Positions 7,520-17,174 of a stretch of DNA of 64,000 bases are shown piece after piece. The DNA is from DASQPR01 sp963724705 (GTDB taxonomy: Bacteria > Actinomycetota > Actinomycetes > Mycobacteriales > Micromonosporaceae), in NCBI GenBank assembly GCA_963724705.1, contig CAVRVS010000006.1, positions 868,001-932,000 of the forward strand, read 5' to 3'. The position numbers and the translations under genes were made by a program. Positions within the stretch are counted from its first letter, which is position 1; the number at the start of each line of letters is the position of its first letter. The notes beneath the pieces are model-generated. The model made no database searches. It worked only from the letters and a program-made list of their open reading frames with translations, and was not told the DNA's origin.

Positions 7520-8626
7520 TCAGCCGACGCCGGCGTACGAGTGCAGCCCGGACACGGCGAAGTTGATCACGAAAAGGTTCACCATCATCACGGCGAAGCC
7601 GCCGACGGCAAGCAGCGTCGCAACGTTGCGCTTGACGCTCGGCGTGGCCCGCGCGTGCAGGTAACCGGCGTACACCACCCAGGCGATGAACGACCAGGTC
7701 TCCTTCGGATCCCAGCCCCAGTAGCGGCCCCATGCCGCCTCGGCCCAGATCGCGCCGCACATGATCGCGAGCGTCCAGATCGGGAACGCGAACGCGTGGA
7801 TGCGGAAGGCGAGCCGCTCGAGGCTCGCCGCTACCGGCAGCCGCGGCCCCAACGTGTACGGGAATCCGACCGGCTGCTCGGCCGCCACGCGCTTCTCGTA
7901 GCCGTCGCGGACCAGGTAGAGGGCGGCGGCGCAGAACCCGACCATGAACGTGCCGGACGCGGTGATCGCGAGCGTGACGTGGATCTTCAGCCAGTACGAG
8001 TTCAGCGCCGGTACGAGTGGCTCGACGGCGGTCCGCAACACGATGAGATCGATGCCCAGCAGCACGACCAGCACGAGGGTCACGACCAGGCCCAACGGTC
8101 GTACGGCCGGCCGGCGCAGCACCAGGATCATCCAGCCGATCGAGCAGACGAGCGTGACCGCGATGATGAACTCGTACATGTTGCCCCACGGCACCCGACC
8201 GGCCGCGATGCCTCGCGTGACGAGTCCGGCCGCGTGCAGCAGCAGGCCTACAGCGGTGATGCCGACCGCGAGCCGGCCGAAGACGGGCAGCCACCGAACG
8301 CCACGGTCGCCGGCCAGCCCGGTCCCGTCGTCGGCACCGCCATCCGCGTTCGACAGACCGGGCCAGGGCCACGTCCGCGACGGTGCGGGCGAAAGCGGTG
8401 CCGCGTCGGCCACCCGGTCGCCGTCACCGTCGGAGACGTCGGCGCCCGCGCGGCCAACGCCGGCACCGGCACCGGCACCGACCAGTTCCCGCTCCCGGTC
8501 CCGCGACGGCAGCAGTGAACCCCCGGGCGCGCTGACCCCGATCACGTACTCGGCCGCGTAGCACATCATCGCGACGACGTACGCGACGATCGCACCGAAC
8601 AGCAGCTCGCGGGATAGCTCAGCCAC
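7520..8626 (-). CDS. ccsB: Cytochrome c biogenesis protein CcsB/ResC
   Basis: This 368-residue polytopic membrane protein is the haem-handling half of the System II cytochrome c synthetase, which attaches haem to apocytochromes outside the membrane. The tryptophan-rich WWD signature reads YWGWDPKETWSFIAW near the C terminus. Between the first two membrane segments lies a long Gly/Ala/Asp-rich insert of low complexity (about residues 35-100). GTG 8626 is chosen because AAAGGGGG stands 6 nt ahead; it overlaps the resB end by 8 bp. It is the last gene of the hemL-to-ccsB run. Confidence 0.95.
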   Translation of the reverse strand: MAELSRELLFGAIVAYVVAMMCYAAEYVIGVSAPGGSLLPSRDRERELVGAGAGAGVGRAGADVSDGDGDRVADAAPLSPAPSRTWPWPGLSNADGGADDGTGLAGDRGVRWLPVFGRLAVGITAVGLLLHAAGLVTRGIAAGRVPWGNMYEFIIAVTLVCSIGWMILVLRRPAVRPLGLVVTLVLVVLLGIDLIVLRTAVEPLVPALNSYWLKIHVTLAITASGTFMVGFCAAALYLVRDGYEKRVAAEQPVGFPYTLGPRLPVAASLERLAFRIHAFAFPIWTLAIMCGAIWAEAAWGRYWGWDPKETWSFIAWVVYAGYLHARATPSVKRNVATLLAVGGFAVMMVNLFVINFAVSGLHSYAGVG

Positions 8627-10346
8627 TCCGTACCCCCTTTGAACCGTCCTCGGGCGACCGCGCGGCATCGATGATGCCATCGAATTCGACCGGGAAGCTG
8701 GCGTATTCGGCGCGGGCCAAGCCACCGGCGGAAGCCACGCTCAACGTACGCCCGTCACCTGATGGATCCGGCAGCACCCGGAACCAGATGCGCCGGCGCC
8801 GGCCGGTGAGCGAGAACAGCAGCCCGATGAAGAGCGCGATGGCACCGCCGAGCACGAACTTCTGGCCCGGGTCGTAGCGCATGTCCAGCGTCGCGAACTG
8901 CTGCGTGCCGACGAACTCGACGCTCGAACCGTCGTCCAGCTTCGCCGTCTGGCCCGGATGCAGCCGCAGCGGGTCGTTCGCGTCGACCGCCTTGAGCGCG
9001 CCCGAGTCGATTTGCGACTGGTCGAGGGAGTAAACGGAGTGCGGTATGCCGCCGTCGAGCCCGAGGTCGCCGCGGTAGGCGACGAGCACCAGCAGCGGAT
9101 TCTTCTCGGCCGGGAAGACCGATGCCGACACGTCGGCGGCAGTGCCCGACGGCGCCGTCGGGTAGTAGAAGCCTTGGAATCCGACCTGCTGCTTGACGAA
9201 CGTCTTCGGATCGACGTTCGAGTGCGTGGTCGGGTTGATGTTGACGTCCGGGAACGCGATCGCGCCGGTACTCGTGAAGTTCGGATCCTGGGGCAGGAAC
9301 GGCGCGACCTCGGTGATGCTGTGGCCGTAGCGGTCGGTGTACTTCACGACCGGCGCGTACCCATGTCCGACGAGGTAGACGTTGGCGCCGGGGAGCCGCA
9401 GCGGGTGGTTGACCGACAGCGTGTCGGCCTTGGTCGGCCCGTCACCCCGCCCCACCGTGTAGGACACGTCGGCCGCGTACTGGACGGGCTGGCCGTCGGA
9501 GAGGTACGACGAGTGGAAGCTGTTGAGGGTCAGGCAGAACGGCTCCAGGTCGCCGCCGTTCACCCGCGCGCCGAGGCTCAGATCGTCGAGTTGCGTGACC
9601 ACGTTGCAGAAGCCGCCGTTGCCGGCCACCAACAGCCGGCCGCCGTGCCACCCGAACCACGACCCGTACGCGACGCCGATCAGCAGCGCCAGCAGCGCGA
9701 AGTGGAACAGCAGGTTGCCGGTCTCCTTGATGTAGCCCTTTTCGGCCGAGACCGTCACTGAACCGTCCGGCTTCGATCGCACCACCGTGCGGTAGCGCCG
9801 CGCCTTCAACAACGTCCGCAGCCGCGCCGCGGCCTCGGCCGGCGTGCCGGCCAGCTGCAGCGACGACGCCGATACCGGCAGCCGGTGCAGGCGCGACGGG
9901 GCATCCGGCGGCACGCGCTTGATCGCGATGAGGTGCCCCTTGAGGCGCGGCAGCAGGCAGCCCACCAACGAGACGAACAGCAGCAGATAGATCGCGGAGA
10001 ACCAGACGGACGCGAAGACATTGAACGCGCCGATGCGGTCGAGCAGCGGACCGATCGTCTTGTGGGCCTGGAGGTAGGCCGTGACCTTGTCGGCGTTCAG
10101 CTTCTCCTGCGGCAGCAGGGAGCCCGGGATGGCCGCGATGGCGAGCAGGAAGAGCAGCATCAACGCCGTACGCATGCTGGTCAGGCCACGCCACGAGCGC
10201 CGTACGAACGACACCGCCGCCCGGGCGCCGGCACCGCCGCCGGGTGGCGCCGACTCCGGCGCGCGGTCCTGCGTCACCGTCCAGTCGGCGCCGTCGGCCG
10301 CCTCGGGTACGTCCGAAGCCGAACGCTGCTGCTGTACGTCGGTCAT
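8619..10346 (-). CDS. resB: Cytochrome c biogenesis protein ResB
   Basis: This 575-residue ResB/Ccs1 protein is the partner of CcsB in System II cytochrome c assembly. After a charged N-terminal tail come hydrophobic segments (LMLLFLLAIAAIPGSLLPQ, then VWFSAIYLLLFVSLVGCLLP), a third span near NLLFHFALLALLIGVAYGSW, a large extracytoplasmic domain and a final span FVLGGAIALFIGLLFSLTG. This layout is characteristic of the family. The ATG overlaps the ccdA stop by one base. A haem-ligand His is expected in the large loop but cannot be assigned by eye. Confidence 0.95.
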   Translation of the reverse strand: MTDVQQQRSASDVPEAADGADWTVTQDRAPESAPPGGGAGARAAVSFVRRSWRGLTSMRTALMLLFLLAIAAIPGSLLPQEKLNADKVTAYLQAHKTIGPLLDRIGAFNVFASVWFSAIYLLLFVSLVGCLLPRLKGHLIAIKRVPPDAPSRLHRLPVSASSLQLAGTPAEAAARLRTLLKARRYRTVVRSKPDGSVTVSAEKGYIKETGNLLFHFALLALLIGVAYGSWFGWHGGRLLVAGNGGFCNVVTQLDDLSLGARVNGGDLEPFCLTLNSFHSSYLSDGQPVQYAADVSYTVGRGDGPTKADTLSVNHPLRLPGANVYLVGHGYAPVVKYTDRYGHSITEVAPFLPQDPNFTSTGAIAFPDVNINPTTHSNVDPKTFVKQQVGFQGFYYPTAPSGTAADVSASVFPAEKNPLLVLVAYRGDLGLDGGIPHSVYSLDQSQIDSGALKAVDANDPLRLHPGQTAKLDDGSSVEFVGTQQFATLDMRYDPGQKFVLGGAIALFIGLLFSLTGRRRRIWFRVLPDPSGDGRTLSVASAGGLARAEYASFPVEFDGIIDAARSPEDGSKGVRSG

Positions 10347-11224
10347 CAGATGATCACCGAACCGGTGCCGACGGTCGCCCGTAGCCAGTTGATGAAGTCG
10401 GTCCAGCCGCCGGTCACCATCGCGATGCCGACGACGATCAGCAGCACACCGCCGACGCGGGTGACCCATTGGCTGTTCCGCCGGATCACCGCGAACACGC
10501 CGAGCAGCCGCCGGAAGCCGAGGCCGAACGCCAAGAACGGGAGCCCGAGCCCGACGCAGTAGGCGATGCCGAGGATCACCGCCCGACCGGTCTGGCCGCC
10601 GAGCGCGGAGAGCCCGAGCACGGCGCCGAGCGTCGGCGAGATGCACGGCGTCCAGCTGAGCGCGAACACGGCCCCGAGCACCGGCGCACCGGCGAGTCCG
10701 GCGGCCGGAAGTTTTCGCACCCGTACGTCACGTTGCAAACCGGGGATCAGGCCGAGAAACGCGATGCCCAACACGATGACGACGATCCCGACCACGATCT
10801 GGACGGCCTCGATGTGTTGCAGCAGTGTGCGCCCCACACTCGCCGCCAGCACGCTGACCAGCGTGAAGATGACCGTGAAACCGGCGATGAACAGCAGCGA
10901 CCCGGCGACGATCCGTCCCCGTACCCGTCGGGTCGACGGCACGACCATATCGGCGGTCGGGCGGACCGCGACCGCCGTGCCCCCGGCCGACGCGACGTCC
11001 GCGGTGGTGGCGGCACCGACGGCGACCCGCGCCACCCGATTGCCTTTGGGGTCCGTACCAAGCGCGGCATCGAGGTCCGCGCCGGCCAGGCCGGTCACAT
11101 ACGAGACATAGCCGGGTACGAGCGGCAGCACGCACGGCGACAGGAAGCTGACGAGGCCGGCGGCCGCCGAGACGCCGACCGCGAGGATCAGCGGTCCGTC
11201 GGAGGCGATCGTCGCGAAGCTCAC
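10346..11224 (-). CDS. ccdA: Cytochrome c biogenesis protein CcdA
   Basis: This 292-residue membrane thiol-disulphide transporter carries reducing power from cytosolic thioredoxin to ResA and apocytochrome c. The first redox Cys lies in SFLSPCVLPLVPGYVSYVTG and the second in FALSWTPCISPTLGAVLGL, both family signatures. Compared with minimal CcdA it has an extra variable loop of about 50 residues after the first membrane span. It starts at GTG 11224, overlapping the resA stop (GTGA). It lies in the cytochrome c operon. Confidence 0.95.
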   Translation of the reverse strand: MSFATIASDGPLILAVGVSAAAGLVSFLSPCVLPLVPGYVSYVTGLAGADLDAALGTDPKGNRVARVAVGAATTADVASAGGTAVAVRPTADMVVPSTRRVRGRIVAGSLLFIAGFTVIFTLVSVLAASVGRTLLQHIEAVQIVVGIVVIVLGIAFLGLIPGLQRDVRVRKLPAAGLAGAPVLGAVFALSWTPCISPTLGAVLGLSALGGQTGRAVILGIAYCVGLGLPFLAFGLGFRRLLGVFAVIRRNSQWVTRVGGVLLIVVGIAMVTGGWTDFINWLRATVGTGSVII

Positions 11225-11796
11225 GACGCCGCCGTGATCATGTCGGTGAGCTGCTTCGCAGTGATCGAGCCGAGATGGATCGCGGCGACGTGCCCGGTCG
11301 CGTCGATGACCAGCGTGCTGGGGATGGCCGACGGCGGCACCTGATCGAACTGCAATGCGACCCGGCCGGAGGGATCGAAGATGCTGGGGTACGTGATGCC
11401 GTGCGCCGCGTCATAGGCGTTGGCCGGATCCTGATCGTCGCGGATGTTCACGCCGACGAAGTCCACACCGGATGCCTGCGTGGCGGCGTGGACGCTCTGC
11501 AGATCCGCCGCCTCTTTCCGGCACGGCGCACACCACGAACCCCAGAAGTTCAGCACGACGACGTGGCCGCGATCGCTGGCCAACGTGTACGTGGTGCCGT
11601 CCAGCAACGTTCCGCTGACCGCCGGCGCGGCTGGACGCTGGCTGGCCGGATAGACCTTCGTCGCCGCCGCCGCCGATACGAAGCCGTTGTCGGATCCGTT
11701 CATCTGGTTGACCGCGTCGTTCCCGGTGCTGCAGCCGGCGGCCGCGATCATCGCGCCACACGCGATTGCGGTCACGGCGAACAGGCGGCGGCGCAC
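11221..11796 (-). CDS. resA: Thioredoxin-like lipoprotein ResA/TlpA
   Basis: This 191-residue membrane-anchored thiol reductase keeps the CXXCH motif of apocytochrome c reduced. A lipoprotein signal peptide ends in the lipobox AAAGC with Cys22. The thioredoxin-like domain carries the active site NFWGSWCAPCRKE and the cis-Pro region near PSAIPSTLVID. It starts at GTG 11796, one base after the histidine phosphatase stop, and overlaps ccdA by 4 nt. Neighbours ccdA, resB and ccsB make the role secure. Confidence 0.94.
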   Translation of the reverse strand: MRRRLFAVTAIACGAMIAAAGCSTGNDAVNQMNGSDNGFVSAAAATKVYPASQRPAAPAVSGTLLDGTTYTLASDRGHVVVLNFWGSWCAPCRKEAADLQSVHAATQASGVDFVGVNIRDDQDPANAYDAAHGITYPSIFDPSGRVALQFDQVPPSAIPSTLVIDATGHVAAIHLGSITAKQLTDMITAAS

Positions 11797-11797
11797 G

Positions 11798-12451
11798 TCA
11801 AGCGCCCTTGGCCGTCGGAGCAGTCGACGAGAGGGAAATCAGGTGAGCGGCCGGTTCGGCGTACCCGATTCCGGCGATTTTCGTGCCGGTGAAGTGGAAC
11901 GACGTGATGCTGGCGAGCGCCGCCTGCCGCTTGCGCGGATCGTGGAACAGCCGCCTGTGTTCGGCGTAGCAACGCAGCATCCAGATCGGCAGCTGGTGCG
12001 ACACGCAGACCGCCTCGTGACCTTCGGCGCGCTCGCGGGCCGCCTCGAGCGCGGCGTACATGCGCAGGGCGACCTGCTGGTACGGCTCGCCCCAGGACGG
12101 CGTGATCGGGTTGCGCAGCGCCCACCAGTTGCGCGGATCGCGCAACGCGCCGTCGCCGACCGACACCCGCTTGCCCTCGAACACGTTCGCGCTCTCGATC
12201 AGTCGATCGTCGACCGCGATCGGGAGCTTGAACTCCGCCGCGAACGGCTCGGCCGTCTGCTGCGCACGCTCCAGTGGACTCGCGACGAGATAGGTCACGT
12301 CGTGTCCGGCCAGGTATTCGGCCGCCGCTTTGGCCATCTGTACGCCAAGTTCGGAGAGCCGGTATCCGGGCAGCCGGCCATAGAGCACTTTCTCCGGGTT
12401 GTAGACCTCGCCGTGCCGCAGCATGTGCACGATCGTTGTCGGCTGGGTCAC
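11798..12451 (-). CDS. Histidine phosphatase family protein
   Basis: This 217-residue protein belongs to the phosphoglycerate mutase-like phosphatase family. The catalytic RHGE is at residues 12-15, the second Arg lies in SPLERAQQTAEPF, and the second catalytic His in EAVCVSHQLPIWML. The gene between hemL and resA is conserved in many actinomycetes, but its substrate is not established. It overlaps hemL by 4 nt (GTGA), so it belongs to the same transcript. Confidence 0.9.
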   Translation of the reverse strand: MTQPTTIVHMLRHGEVYNPEKVLYGRLPGYRLSELGVQMAKAAAEYLAGHDVTYLVASPLERAQQTAEPFAAEFKLPIAVDDRLIESANVFEGKRVSVGDGALRDPRNWWALRNPITPSWGEPYQQVALRMYAALEAARERAEGHEAVCVSHQLPIWMLRCYAEHRRLFHDPRKRQAALASITSFHFTGTKIAGIGYAEPAAHLISLSSTAPTAKGA

Positions 12452-13788
12452 CGCACCTCCCCGGCTGCCTGGGCCGCGGCGCGGGCGGCGATCGGCAGCA
12501 CCGCCGCCAGCCGATCGAGCGCCTCGTCATCGATTGCGGTCGAGACAAACCAGGCCTCGTACGCGCTCGGCGGCAGGTACACGCCACCGGCCAGCATCGC
12601 GTGGAAGAACGCCTTGTACGCCCCCACGTCCTGCGTCTTCGCATCGTCGTAGTTCGCCACGTCGCGGTCGGTGAAGAAGACCGAGAACATATTGCCGGCG
12701 GTCGACACCCGGTGTGGTACGCCCTCCTTGGCGAGCGCATCGGCGGCCAGGCCCTGGATCGTCAATGACGTCTCGTTCAGCCGAGCGTAGACATCGCCGG
12801 TCGCGAGCCGGAGCGTCGCGAGGCCGGCCGCACAGGCGAGCGGGTTTCCGGACAACGTACCGGCCTGATAGACCGGGCCGGCCGGGGCGAGTCGGGACAT
12901 GATCTCCGTACGGCCGCCGAACGCCGCCGCCGGTAGTCCGCCGCCCATCACCTTGCCGAAGGTGTACAGATCGGCCGGCGCCGGGTCGAGCGCCGACCAG
13001 CCGCCGGGCGAGACACGGAAGCCGGTCATCACCTCGTCGACGATCAGCAGGGCGCCGTGCCGGTGAGCGATCTCGGCCAGCTTGCCGTTGAACCCGTCTC
13101 GCGGAGCGACGACGCCCATGTTGCCGGCGGCGGCCTCGGTGATGATCGCGGCGATCGTTTCACCCGACGCGGCGAACGCGGCCTCGACCGCGGCCACGTC
13201 GTTGTACGGCACCACGATCGTCTCGCTCGTCTCGGCGCCGGTGACACCGGGCGAGTCGGGCAGGGCCAGCGTGGCGACACCGGAGCCGGCCGCGGCGAGC
13301 AGGGCGTCGACGTGACCGTGGTAGCAGCCGGCGAACTTCACGATCTTCGAGCGGCCGGTGAAGCCGCGAGCGAGACGGATGGCCGACATCGTCGCCTCGG
13401 TGCCGGAGTTGACCAGGCGGACCTGCTCGACCGGCGTACGGGCCACGATCTCCTCGGCCAGGTCGACTTCGCCCGGCGTCGGTGTGCCGAAACTGGTGCC
13501 GTGACTGGCCGCGCTCGTGACCGCGTCCACCACAGCCGGGTGGGCGTGCCCCATGATCAGCGGGCCCCACGAACACACCAGATCGACGTACCGGCGGCCG
13601 TCGGCGTCGGTCAGCCAGCAGCCCGAGCCGTTGACCATGAATCGGGGTGTCCCGCCGACCGCCTGGAACGCGCGGACGGGCGAATTGACCCCGCCCGGCA
13701 CGATGGCGCGAGCGCGGTCGAACAGAAGCGCGGAGGCGGGGGCTTCGGCGGGGTAGAAGCCGGCCTCGTCAATGTCGTTGTCTGCCAC
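12448..13788 (-). CDS. hemL: Glutamate-1-semialdehyde 2,1-aminomutase
   Basis: This 446-residue PLP enzyme converts glutamate-1-semialdehyde to 5-aminolevulinate in the C5 haem pathway. Family blocks include PGGVNSPVRAF near the N terminus, RLVNSGTEATMSAIRLARGF, the PLP-binding DEVMTGFRV and the Lys-containing TFGKVMGGGLPAAAFGG. Length and motif order fit HemL over other class III aminotransferases. It begins at GTG 13788 and is the first gene of the haem and cytochrome c run, which links haem supply with haem attachment. Confidence 0.96.
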   Translation of the reverse strand: MADNDIDEAGFYPAEAPASALLFDRARAIVPGGVNSPVRAFQAVGGTPRFMVNGSGCWLTDADGRRYVDLVCSWGPLIMGHAHPAVVDAVTSAASHGTSFGTPTPGEVDLAEEIVARTPVEQVRLVNSGTEATMSAIRLARGFTGRSKIVKFAGCYHGHVDALLAAAGSGVATLALPDSPGVTGAETSETIVVPYNDVAAVEAAFAASGETIAAIITEAAAGNMGVVAPRDGFNGKLAEIAHRHGALLIVDEVMTGFRVSPGGWSALDPAPADLYTFGKVMGGGLPAAAFGGRTEIMSRLAPAGPVYQAGTLSGNPLACAAGLATLRLATGDVYARLNETSLTIQGLAADALAKEGVPHRVSTAGNMFSVFFTDRDVANYDDAKTQDVGAYKAFFHAMLAGGVYLPPSAYEAWFVSTAIDDEALDRLAAVLPIAARAAAQAAGEVR

Positions 13789-13894
13789 AGCCCGACCAGT
13801 ATGTCAAGACAATCTCGCGTCGCCGCCGCACCCCCTGGACAGCGGGAACGGGTCACGGGTCATCGCGGTGCCGGCGACGCCCGTGCCACACGTG

Positions 13895-13962
13895 CATGAT
13901 CCACCGCGGTGGACGATTACGGCCACGGCAGCGACCGCAATCGTCCCGAGCAGTGGATCATG
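13895..13962. repeat. 68-nt compound hairpin between hemL and the S9 oligopeptidase
   Basis: CATGATCCAC (13895-13904) pairs with GTGGATCATG (13953-13962). Inside it, GGACGATT pairs with AATCGTCC after symmetrical 6-nt internal loops, leaving a 20-nt apical loop. A separate perfect 14-bp palindrome, TCCACCGCGGTGGA, lies at 13900-13913 and would compete with the long stem. It begins 7 bp after the oligopeptidase stop on the minus strand, so a transcript 3'-end structure is the simplest role. No U-rich tract follows. A REP-like repeat is the alternative. Confidence 0.6.
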
Positions 13963-13968
13963 AAGCAG

Positions 13969-16083
13969 TCAGTCAGCCAGACCGACCCGATCGAGGATCC
14001 AGGACGAGATGAATGCCTCCTCGCGCCAGGAGTTGTAGCGGCCGCTCGGTCCGCCGTGTCCGGCGCCCATCTCCGTCTTCAGCAGCACGCTCGTCTTGGG
14101 CGACCGCTCACGGATGCGCGCGACCCACTTCGTCGGCTCGGCGTAGCTCACCCGGGTGTCGTTCAGGCTGCCGAGCACCAGCAGCGGCGGGAACTCGCGA
14201 TCGGTGACGTTCTCGTACGGGCTGTACGCCTTCATGTAGGCGTACACCGCCGGATCGGCGATCGGGTTGCCCCACTCCTCCCATTCGGTGACCGTGAGCG
14301 GCATCGACGGGTCCAGGATCGTCGTGAGCGCGTCGACGAACGGGACCACGGCCACCACGCCGCCGAACGCGTCCGGCGCGATCGTGACCGAAGCGCCGAC
14401 GAGCAGCCCACCGGCCGATCCGCCCCGCGCGATCGTCTGCGCCGGCGACGTCCAGCCGGTCGCGGCCAGGTGTCGTGCACAGGTCACGAAGTCGGTGAAC
14501 GTGTTCCGCTTGGCGAGCAGCTTTCCGTCCTCGTACCACTGCCGGCCCATCTCGCCGCCGCCACGGATGTGTGCAATTGCGTAGACCACGCCCCGGTCGA
14601 TCATCGACAGCCGCGGGATGGAGAAGTGCGGGTCGATCGAATACTCGTACGAGCCGTAGCCGTAGAGAACCAGCGGAGCCGATCCGTCGCGCGGTGTGCC
14701 CGGCTTGCAGACGATCGAGATCGGCACGCGGGTGCCGTCCTCCGCGATGGCCCATTCGCGATGCTGCTCATAGTCTTCCGGGCGGTAGGGACGGCCGCCG
14801 GTGTCCGGACGTACCGGCCGGATCTTGCGAAGCGTGAGTTCGCCCGTGGCGAGGTCGCAGTCATAGATGGAGTCCGGCGTGACCAGAGACGTGTATTCGA
14901 GCCGGAACGAGCGGGTGTCGTAATCCGGGGTCGAGTCGACGCCAACCGTGTAGATCGGCTCGGGAAAGTCGATGTCGTAGGGCGAGCCACCGTCACTCGG
15001 GACCACCCGCAGGCCGGTGAGACCGTTCCGCCGCAGCGTCACGACGAGGTGATGGGCGAACGCGTCGACGGCCAGCAGGCGGGTGCCCGGCTCGTACGGC
15101 AGAAGTGGCGTCCACTCGCCGGGCGCGACCACCGGTGTGATCGCCAGCGCGTAATCGAGGGCGCCGTCGTTGTGCAGGATCACGAAGTGGTCGCCCTGAT
15201 GTGCGACCTCGTATTCGACGCCGTCGCGGCGCGCCGCGATGAGCGTCGGCTCGCCCAGCGGCGCGTCGGCCGGCAGGAATCGGTACTCGGACGTGATCTT
15301 GCTCGACGACCCGACGATCAGGAACTGTTCGGAACGGGTCAGCTCGACGCCGACGAAGAACCGCTCGTCGGGATCCTCGTAGACAAGTTGGTCCTCGGTC
15401 GTCGGCGTGCCGATCACGTGCCGCCACACCTGGTAGGGCCGCCACGCGTCGTCGACGCGGATGTAGAACAGCACCGAAGCGTCGGCCGACCAGGCCGAAC
15501 CGTGCCCGACGGCGACGATCTCGTCATCGAGCAGTTCGCCGGTGGCCAGATTGCGGATCCGTACGGTGTAGCGCTCGTCGCCGGAGTAGTCGCTGGAGTA
15601 CGCGAGCCAGTTGCCGTCGGGGCTCACGTCGAACGTGCCGAGCGCGAAGAAGTCGTGCCCCTGGGCCAACTCGTTACCGTCCAGGAGAATGTCCTCGCCG
15701 GGCAATGGCTGACCATCGGCCGGCAGCGGTGGCACGTTGCCACCGTCGCCGCTCGTGACCGGCACGCGGCACTGGATGCCGTACTGCTTGCCCTCTTCGG
15801 TGCGCGTGTAGTACCAGAATCCGTGATGGCGCACCGGAAGCGAGAGATCCGTCTCGAGCGTGCGCGTCTTGATCTCGGTGAACAACGTCTCGCGAAGTCC
15901 GGCGAGGTGGGCGGTGGTTGCCTCGGTGTAGGCGTTCTCCGCGGTGAGGTAGGCGATCGTCGCCGGATCTTCGCGGTCGGCGAGCCAGGCGTATTCGTCG
16001 CTGCGGGTATCCCCGTGGAACGTCCATTCGGCGGGTCGACGGTCGGCAACGGGGGGCTGGGTAGTCGTGTCGGTCACGACCAC
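13969..16083 (-). CDS. S9A prolyl oligopeptidase family peptidase (oligopeptidase B-like)
   Basis: This serine peptidase of about 704 residues has an N-terminal beta-propeller (about residues 1-420) and a C-terminal alpha/beta-hydrolase domain. The catalytic Ser is in ARGGSAGGLL, the Asp in GSLNDTRVSY and the His in MGAGHGGPSGR. IAHIRGGGEMGRQWYEDGK is a strong S9A marker. No signal peptide is seen, so it acts in the cytosol, probably on short peptides. Start GTG 16083 is uncertain by a few codons. It is divergent from the lipoprotein hydrolase 98 bp away. Confidence 0.93.
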   Translation of the reverse strand: MVVTDTTTQPPVADRRPAEWTFHGDTRSDEYAWLADREDPATIAYLTAENAYTEATTAHLAGLRETLFTEIKTRTLETDLSLPVRHHGFWYYTRTEEGKQYGIQCRVPVTSGDGGNVPPLPADGQPLPGEDILLDGNELAQGHDFFALGTFDVSPDGNWLAYSSDYSGDERYTVRIRNLATGELLDDEIVAVGHGSAWSADASVLFYIRVDDAWRPYQVWRHVIGTPTTEDQLVYEDPDERFFVGVELTRSEQFLIVGSSSKITSEYRFLPADAPLGEPTLIAARRDGVEYEVAHQGDHFVILHNDGALDYALAITPVVAPGEWTPLLPYEPGTRLLAVDAFAHHLVVTLRRNGLTGLRVVPSDGGSPYDIDFPEPIYTVGVDSTPDYDTRSFRLEYTSLVTPDSIYDCDLATGELTLRKIRPVRPDTGGRPYRPEDYEQHREWAIAEDGTRVPISIVCKPGTPRDGSAPLVLYGYGSYEYSIDPHFSIPRLSMIDRGVVYAIAHIRGGGEMGRQWYEDGKLLAKRNTFTDFVTCARHLAATGWTSPAQTIARGGSAGGLLVGASVTIAPDAFGGVVAVVPFVDALTTILDPSMPLTVTEWEEWGNPIADPAVYAYMKAYSPYENVTDREFPPLLVLGSLNDTRVSYAEPTKWVARIRERSPKTSVLLKTEMGAGHGGPSGRYNSWREEAFISSWILDRVGLAD

Positions 16084-16181
16084 GAACGTTACCGCCGCCC
16101 CGGTCGCGCGGTTGTCCGCGAGGGTTCCGTAGAGGGTCCATCAGTATTTATCTGTCGAAAGGAACTGACTACGGTCATGGC

Positions 16182-17174
16182 ATGAGGGCTGCAGCCAAAC
16201 GGACAGACGCCGGGATCGTGGCGCTCGCGCTCATCGCGACGGCGGCGGCACTGGCCCTGGTCGCCTGCGGTGGTACGGCGAATCGTTCGGCCGCCCCGGC
16301 CATCGGTCGAACCTCGATGCCGACATCGGTTGTTCCGCCGCGGCCCAGCCCGTCGTTCGATCCGGAGACATTCGTGCCACCGCCCATGGGCGCCCGTGCT
16401 CTCGTCACACACTTCGCGTACGTACGGTCGGCGTCCCTGCGCCTCGTCACCCAGCATGTGGATCGCGAACCGACCGTTGTCGTCTCGCAGATTTCGTACG
16501 TCGCCGCGGGCAACCGGATCAACGCGCTGCTCGTCCGGCCGGCGCACGAGTCGGGTCGCCAGCCGGCGGTCGTATTCGCACACGGCGGCGGCCACGAGAC
16601 CGATGCGTTCCTGGCCGAAGCGACTGCGTTGGCCAGCCACGGGTTCGTCTCGGTGCTACCCGACATACCGCTCACGCTGGACGGTGACGCCACAACGGAT
16701 TCGGCGTACGTGACCGACGCCGTGATCGCCGAACGCCGCGCGATCGATCTGCTCGTAGCGCGGTCCGACGTGGACCCGAAGCGGATCGCCTTCGTCGGCC
16801 ACAGCTGGGGCGCTGAGTTAGCCGCCATCATGGCCGGCGTCGAGCCACGGCTGCGGGCGGTCGCGATCGTCTGCGGCTGGAGCCGGATGGCCACCGACAT
16901 GGTGGCCACCGGGATGCCGAGCGACCCGCGGACGTATATGGGCGTCGTGAGCGTCTTCGACGGCTATCGCTTCCTCGCGATGCCCGGGCAAAGGCGAGTG
17001 TTGATCCAGTACGGCCGGCAGGATCCGAACATCCCGACCGCGCAGCGCACGGAGCTGACCCGGTCGACGGCCGGCGCGAAGATCCGCAAGGACTACGACG
17101 CCGGCCACGATCTGGTGGCGCTGCCGGCCGCGGCGGCCGATCGGCTCGCGTTCCTGCTCGCGGCACTGCACTGA
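16182..17174 (+). CDS. Lipoprotein alpha/beta-hydrolase (dienelactone hydrolase-like)
   Basis: This 330-residue protein has a lipoprotein signal peptide ending at LALVACG and an alpha/beta-hydrolase fold. The nucleophile elbow reads FVGHSWGAE, the acidic residue is probably in QYGRQDPNIP and the His in DAGHDL. HGGG near residue 130 may form the oxyanion hole. The class resembles secreted dienelactone-hydrolase-like or cutinase-like esterases; the substrate is unknown. The final codons (Leu-His-stop) form the first unit of a 22-bp tandem repeat. Confidence 0.85.
   Translation: MRAAAKRTDAGIVALALIATAAALALVACGGTANRSAAPAIGRTSMPTSVVPPRPSPSFDPETFVPPPMGARALVTHFAYVRSASLRLVTQHVDREPTVVVSQISYVAAGNRINALLVRPAHESGRQPAVVFAHGGGHETDAFLAEATALASHGFVSVLPDIPLTLDGDATTDSAYVTDAVIAERRAIDLLVARSDVDPKRIAFVGHSWGAELAAIMAGVEPRLRAVAIVCGWSRMATDMVATGMPSDPRTYMGVVSVFDGYRFLAMPGQRRVLIQYGRQDPNIPTAQRTELTRSTAGAKIRKDYDAGHDLVALPAAAADRLAFLLAALH

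Noticed and set aside
8619..10646. A longer ResB with an Arg-rich N terminus
   Set aside because: The extra N-terminal residues are the antiframe of ccdA; the ATG at 10346 overlaps the ccdA stop and starts family-like sequence.
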